The notes under the pieces are model-generated. The model had not been told where the DNA came from. It ran no database searches and saw only the letters and a program-made list of their open reading frames with translations. Positions 36,917-39,770 of a stretch of 39,770 nucleotides of DNA are shown here, one piece after another; the stretch's first letter is position 1, and every line of letters begins with the position of its first letter. The position numbers and the translations under genes are program-made. Origin of the DNA: Roseobacter sp. (GTDB taxonomy: Bacteria; Pseudomonadota; Alphaproteobacteria; Rhodobacterales; Rhodobacteraceae); the NCBI GenBank assembly GCA_018500125.2, contig JAHBAM020000028.1, positions 1-39,770 on the forward strand, given 5' to 3'.

Positions 36917-36944
36917 GTGCACAACCCGTGCACAAAGCGTGCAC
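36917..36944. repeat. three GTGCAC palindromes phased at 11 bp
   Basis: GTGCAC occurs at 36917-36922, 36928-36933 and 36939-36944, each start 11 bp after the last, and a partial GTGC follows at 36951. One-helical-turn spacing of a palindromic hexamer suggests side-by-side protein binding on one DNA face. It is about 85-110 bp upstream of the DUF2794 start. The first copy extended to TTGTGCACA (minus strand) is also one mismatch from a DnaA box. Confidence 0.7.
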
Positions 36945-37108
36945 CCCCCTGTGCGGGTTTTGGCAGCTTAACAGGGCGTGCGCTGTCCGGGCTTTATGAA
37001 CGACGGGTTAAGACCTCAGAACAAAGGTTAACGCGCCGGTGATGCGCTCTGGCGTTTTGTGAGGGGCGCGCCAGAAGCTCAGGCCCGCCCTCAAGACCGC
37101 AGGCCGCG

Positions 37109-37153
37109 CCGGGGGGCCAGCCCCCCGGTTCATAAGCCCGAGGGCTTATGAAC
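37109..37153 (-). terminator. tandem hairpins downstream of the formaldehyde dehydrogenase gene
   Basis: Hairpin one: CCGGGGGGC (37109-37117) with GCCCCCCGG (37120-37128). Hairpin two: GTTCATAAGCCC (37128-37139) with GGGCTTATGAAC (37142-37153), a perfect 12-bp stem with a 2-nt loop. They share one base and lie 43 bp after the dehydrogenase stop. The flanking CCCGGGATATTTTGGG-type sequence resembles words I recall from many Rhodobacteraceae 3' intergenic regions, so this may be a dispersed repeat used as a terminator or 3' stabiliser. Confidence 0.6.
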
Positions 37154-37195
37154 TCCCCCCGGGATATTTTGGGAAAGAAAAAGGGAGGCGGCGGC

Positions 37196-38329
37196 TTAGT
37201 AGACCACGACGCTCCTGATGCTTTCGCCCGAGTGCATCAGATCAAAGGCTGTGTTGATCTCGTCGAGGGACATTTTATGGGTGATCATCTCGTCGATCTC
37301 GACTTTGCCATCCATATACCAATCGACAATCTTGGGCACATCGGTGCGCCCTTTGGCGCCGCCAAAGGCGGTGCCTTTCCAGACCCGGCCTGTGACAAGC
37401 TGGAAGGGGCGCGTGCTGATCTCGGCTCCGGCGGGCGCAACGCCGATGATCACCGAGACGCCCCAGCCCCTGTGGGAGCACTCAAGCGCATCGCGCATGA
37501 CTTTGACATTGCCGGTGGCGTCAAAGCTGTAATCGACGCCGCCGAACGCGTCTTGCTCTGTTTTGGTCAGTTCGATGATCTTTTCGGTGACGGACTGGCC
37601 CTTGAGCTTGGCGGGGTTCACAAAGTCGGTCATGCCGAATTTGCGCGCCATGGCTTCCTTGTCATCGTTGAGGTCGACCCCGATGATCTTGTCTGCCCCT
37701 GCCATGCGCAGGCCCTGAATCACGTTGAGGCCGATACCGCCAAGGCCGAAGACGGCCGCTGTTGCGCCGATCTCGACGCCGGCTGTATTGATCACCGCGC
37801 CAATCCCTGTGGTCACGCCGCAGCCGATATAGCAAATGCTCTCGAAGGGCGCATCCTTGCGCACTTTGGCCAGCGCGATTTCGGGCATGACCGTGTGATT
37901 GGCGAAGGTCGAACAGCCCATATAGTGATAGATCGGCGTGCCATCGAGCATCTTGAACCGTGTGGTTCCGTCCGGCATCAGGCCCTGCCCCTGAGTGCCG
38001 CGAATGGCTGTGCACAGGTTGGTTTTTCCCGAGAGGCAGGCATGGCATTCGCGGCATTCGGGCGTGTAGAGCGGGATCACGTGATCCCCGGGCTGAAGCG
38101 TTGTGACGCCCTCGCCGACCTCAAGCACAATGCCGGCGCCCTCATGGCCGAGGATGCTGGGAAACAGCCCCTCGGGGTCGTCGCCCGAGCGGGTGAACTC
38201 GTCGGTGTGGCACACGCCTGTGGCCTTGATTTCGATCAGAACCTCGCCGCGTTTCGGGGCTTCCAGTTCGACTTCCATAATCTCGAGTGGCTTGCCTGCT
38301 GCAAGCGCCACGGCTGCTCGTGTTCGCAT
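37196..38329 (-). CDS. S-(hydroxymethyl)glutathione dehydrogenase / class III alcohol dehydrogenase
   Basis: A 377-residue zinc-dependent medium-chain dehydrogenase that oxidises S-hydroxymethylglutathione, the spontaneous adduct of formaldehyde and glutathione, to S-formylglutathione. The catalytic-zinc cysteine lies in [17 protein letters not shown] follows, the structural zinc cluster is [17 protein letters not shown], and the Rossmann motif is [13 protein letters not shown]. Gene names in use include adhC, adhI, frmA and flhA. ATG 38329 ([15 protein letters not shown]) has GGAGA seven bases upstream; an earlier start 16 codons upstream is rejected. The S-formylglutathione hydrolase partner is not next to it. 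Confidence 0.96.
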   Translation of the reverse strand: MRTRAAVALAAGKPLEIMEVELEAPKRGEVLIEIKATGVCHTDEFTRSGDDPEGLFPSILGHEGAGIVLEVGEGVTTLQPGDHVIPLYTPECRECHACLSGKTNLCTAIRGTQGQGLMPDGTTRFKMLDGTPIYHYMGCSTFANHTVMPEIALAKVRKDAPFESICYIGCGVTTGIGAVINTAGVEIGATAAVFGLGGIGLNVIQGLRMAGADKIIGVDLNDDKEAMARKFGMTDFVNPAKLKGQSVTEKIIELTKTEQDAFGGVDYSFDATGNVKVMRDALECSHRGWGVSVIIGVAPAGAEISTRPFQLVTGRVWKGTAFGGAKGRTDVPKIVDWYMDGKVEIDEMITHKMSLDEINTAFDLMHSGESIRSVVVY

Positions 38330-38474
38330 GATTTGTCTCCCAAATGTCTCGCCGGGAGCCTGCGTGAAACGGCGCAAACTTGCAAGACTTAGGGGGAGAG
38401 AGCAGGGGGAAATTCCCCTGATATTGCCGATCGGCTCTTGCTAGGCTTCTGGCACGGATAGGGGAGTAACGAGT

Positions 38475-38786
38475 ATGAAATTCACAACCATCACTGCCGC
38501 TTTTGGCGCCATTGCTGTTTTGTCGGCCTGCCAGATGAACGGCCTGTTGGATCAGAGCGAGCCGCTTATCCCCGAGGCCACGCGCGCCGCGCTGGCGGAG
38601 TCCTGCGGCGCGTCCGATCTTGCGTTTATGACCGGGATGAGAGTTGGCGAAGTCGAGTTTGACGCCCGCGATCGCCCTGTGCGCATTGTCGGCCCCAACA
38701 GCGCCGTCACGACCGATTTGCGCCCCGAGCGGCTCAATGTCAAAATCGACAGTTCCGACAGGATCACAGGGTTTAGCTGCGGCTGA
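38475..38786 (+). CDS. I78-inhibitor-like small lipoprotein
   Basis: A 103-residue secreted protein with a lipoprotein signal peptide and lipobox LSAC (cysteine at about residue 19). The mature part (CGASDLAFMTGMRVGEV, PVRIVGPNSAVTTDLRPERLNVKID, ending ITGFSCG) matches the peptidase inhibitor I78 pattern, with two cysteines that could form a disulfide. Target protease unknown. GGGGAG lies eight bases before the ATG. Its stop abuts the stop of the convergent cytochrome gene with no spacer. Confidence 0.8.
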   Translation: MKFTTITAAFGAIAVLSACQMNGLLDQSEPLIPEATRAALAESCGASDLAFMTGMRVGEVEFDARDRPVRIVGPNSAVTTDLRPERLNVKIDSSDRITGFSCG

Positions 38787-39224
38787 TCACTTCTTGATCC
38801 GATAGGCCTTGTGGCAGGCGGCGCAGGTGCCGCCAAGCGCGCCCATGCCGGTCTGAAGCCAGGCCAGATCGCTTGTATCCAGCGCGTCTGCTGCCGCGCC
38901 CATGGCTGCGGCCTTGGCCTCAAAATCAGCCCAGTTTTCCCAGATCGCGGGCAGCGCGGTTGACTTCGGGTCCATCTCGGGCGCCATGAATGCGGCCGGA
39001 ATGGCCGCCGCGTGATCAATCAGCGCCTGCCGCGCTGTGCCTGCTTTTTCGGCGTCAAAGCCGATTTCGCCCTTGGCCATGCCGCCGAGCGTGCCTGTGG
39101 CGGTTTTCACCCCTTCCATCAGCATCATCCGCGCCTTGACGGCCTCGTTGGCAACGTCGTCATGGGCCACTGCCGCCCCCGCAAGCGCCATGGTCAGCGC
39201 AACCGTTCCCAAAACCTTCTTCAT
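38787..39224 (-). CDS. periplasmic cytochrome c'/c556-type protein
   Basis: A 145-residue four-helix-bundle cytochrome. The signal peptide runs to about AVAHD (residues 1-20) and the heme-binding CAACH is at 134-138, in the C-terminal helix as in cytochrome c' and c556. Whether it is five-coordinate c' (NO-binding) or Met-ligated c556 cannot be decided; Met residues around position 33-36 (ARMMLM) leave c556 open. ATG 39224 has GGAG about eight bases upstream; a start 18 codons upstream would spoil the signal peptide. Confidence 0.92.
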   Translation of the reverse strand: MKKVLGTVALTMALAGAAVAHDDVANEAVKARMMLMEGVKTATGTLGGMAKGEIGFDAEKAGTARQALIDHAAAIPAAFMAPEMDPKSTALPAIWENWADFEAKAAAMGAAADALDTSDLAWLQTGMGALGGTCAACHKAYRIKK

Positions 39225-39299
39225 AACAGCTCTCCCTTTGGCTGGCTGCAGTACCGCATGAAACCTGCCGCCGATCAACTCAAGCTTATGTGAGCCTGC

Positions 39300-39770
39300 T
39301 CACCGCGCGCTCGGGCCTGCCGCTTTCCCGCGCTTGCGCACCGGCGCAGGCCGCACCCGCGCCTCGATCATCTCATAGAGCGTGCCGGCAATATTCTTGC
39401 CACTCGCCGCCTCGATCCCCTCAAGGCCGGGCGAGGAATTTACCTCGAGGACCTTTGGCCCGTCACTCGCGCGCAAAAGATCCACCCCCGCCATATGCAG
39501 CCCGAAGGCCTTGGTGGCGCGCAACACAACGTCGCGCTCGGCCTTGGTGATTCTGACAGCCTCGGCTGTGCCGCCTCTGTGCAGGTTGGAGCGGAAATCG
39601 CCCTCCGCCCCGCGGCGGCGCATCGAGGCAACAACCTTGCCGCCAATCACCAAGCAGCGGATATCCTCGCCCGCGGCTTCTTTGACAAAATTCTGCACCA
39701 GAAAATTGGCCTTCAGCCCGCGAAAGGCATCAATAACTGATTCTGCCGCCTTTTTGGTTTCTGCCAGAAC
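39300..39770 (-). CDS. RimK-like ATP-grasp ligase, C-terminal part (runs off right edge)
   Basis: The frame is open from the window edge to the stop at 39300 (156 residues visible). It shows the second half of an ATP-grasp ligase of the RimK type: [36 protein letters not shown], the basic FRSNLHRGG loop, GVDLLR and the metal-binding [12 protein letters not shown], followed by a variable basic tail ([10 protein letters not shown]). RimK adds glutamates to ribosomal protein S6, but relatives ligate other amino acids; the N-terminal part needed to decide is outside the window. No frameshift is seen. Confidence 0.9.
   Translation of the reverse strand, partial: VLAETKKAAESVIDAFRGLKANFLVQNFVKEAAGEDIRCLVIGGKVVASMRRRGAEGDFRSNLHRGGTAEAVRITKAERDVVLRATKAFGLHMAGVDLLRASDGPKVLEVNSSPGLEGIEAASGKNIAGTLYEMIEARVRPAPVRKRGKAAGPSAR

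Larger units (their letters stand above)
36833..37195. other. 363-bp non-coding region upstream of DUF2794 and downstream of the formaldehyde dehydrogenase gene
   Basis: No gene is seen. In order it holds: TTAACCAT (minus strand, 36881-36888), a CtrA half-site-like word 50 bp before DUF2794; three phased GTGCAC hexamers (36917-36944); two GGTTAA words exactly 20 bp apart (37007 and 37027); and two adjacent perfect hairpins followed by CCCCCCGGGATATTTTGGG (37109-37173). It is the most motif-dense spacer in the window. Confidence 0.7.

Noticed and set aside
37148-38392. A 414-codon open frame on the plus strand, longer than the formaldehyde dehydrogenase gene beneath it.
   Set aside because: It is antisense to a gene with intact zinc and Rossmann motifs; its translation is His/Gly/Ala-rich without any recognisable domain, as expected of a GC-rich shadow frame.

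Overview
This window reads as chromosomal DNA of a motile marine-type alphaproteobacterium of the Rhodobacteraceae (Roseobacter group). The pointers are the gene order ubiB-ubiE / mutM - enoyl-CoA hydratase - rpsT - dnaA - dnaN - recF - gyrB, the alphaproteobacterial flagellar regulators FlaF and FlbT, a CtrA-type TTAA-N7-TTAA site upstream of flagellin, DUF1285, DUF1217 and DUF2794 proteins, and fairly GC-rich coding sequence. No tRNA, rRNA, CRISPR array, transposase or phage gene was found.

Layout. Positions 1-1772: a divergent pair, with moxR followed by a DUF58 gene on the minus strand and DUF1285 on the plus strand. Positions 1776-7657: minus-strand flagellar genes in the order motB, flgE, flgK, flgL, flgI, covering stator, hook, hook-filament junction and P-ring. 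Positions 7778-15726: an 8-kb metabolic block splitting the flagellar locus. It has a LacI-type regulator, a tightly overlapped plus-strand operon (hyuA, hyuB, HisC-like aminotransferase, Asp/Glu-racemase-type enzyme) and a convergent D-2-hydroxyacid dehydrogenase. Positions 15808-22036: the rest of the flagellar locus, with flagellin, flaF, flbT, a DUF1217 gene, flgN and flgJ-type rod-binding protein on the minus strand, and fliK and flgD on the plus strand. Positions 22033-24812: a yjbH-yjbF (gfcD-gfcB-like) exopolysaccharide/outer-membrane pair.

Positions 24912-36433: housekeeping genes, namely ubiquinone synthesis (ubiE-ubiB), DNA repair (mutM), an enoyl-CoA hydratase, ribosomal protein S20, and the replication cluster dnaA-dnaN-recF-gyrB with a small two-helix membrane ORF between recF and gyrB. 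Positions 36494-39770: DUF2794, class III (glutathione-dependent) formaldehyde/alcohol dehydrogenase, an I78-inhibitor-like lipoprotein, a cytochrome c'/c556-type protein and the C-terminal part of a RimK-like ATP-grasp ligase that runs off the right edge.

The least explained content is the hydantoinase/aminotransferase/racemase/dehydrogenase block inside the flagellar locus. Its enzymes suggest ATP-driven opening of a cyclic amide followed by stereochemical inversion and 2-oxo-acid/2-hydroxy-acid interconversion, but the substrate cannot be read from sequence. The other notable content is non-coding: two stem-loops in the flagellin leader (possible FlbT target), a 12-bp-arm hairpin between flagellin and flaF, a three-copy 11-bp-phased GTGCAC array near DUF2794, a twin-hairpin element downstream of the formaldehyde dehydrogenase gene, and nested inverted repeats upstream of rpsT. 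Nine gene pairs share a 4-bp ATGA overlap, so translational coupling is a strong theme here.
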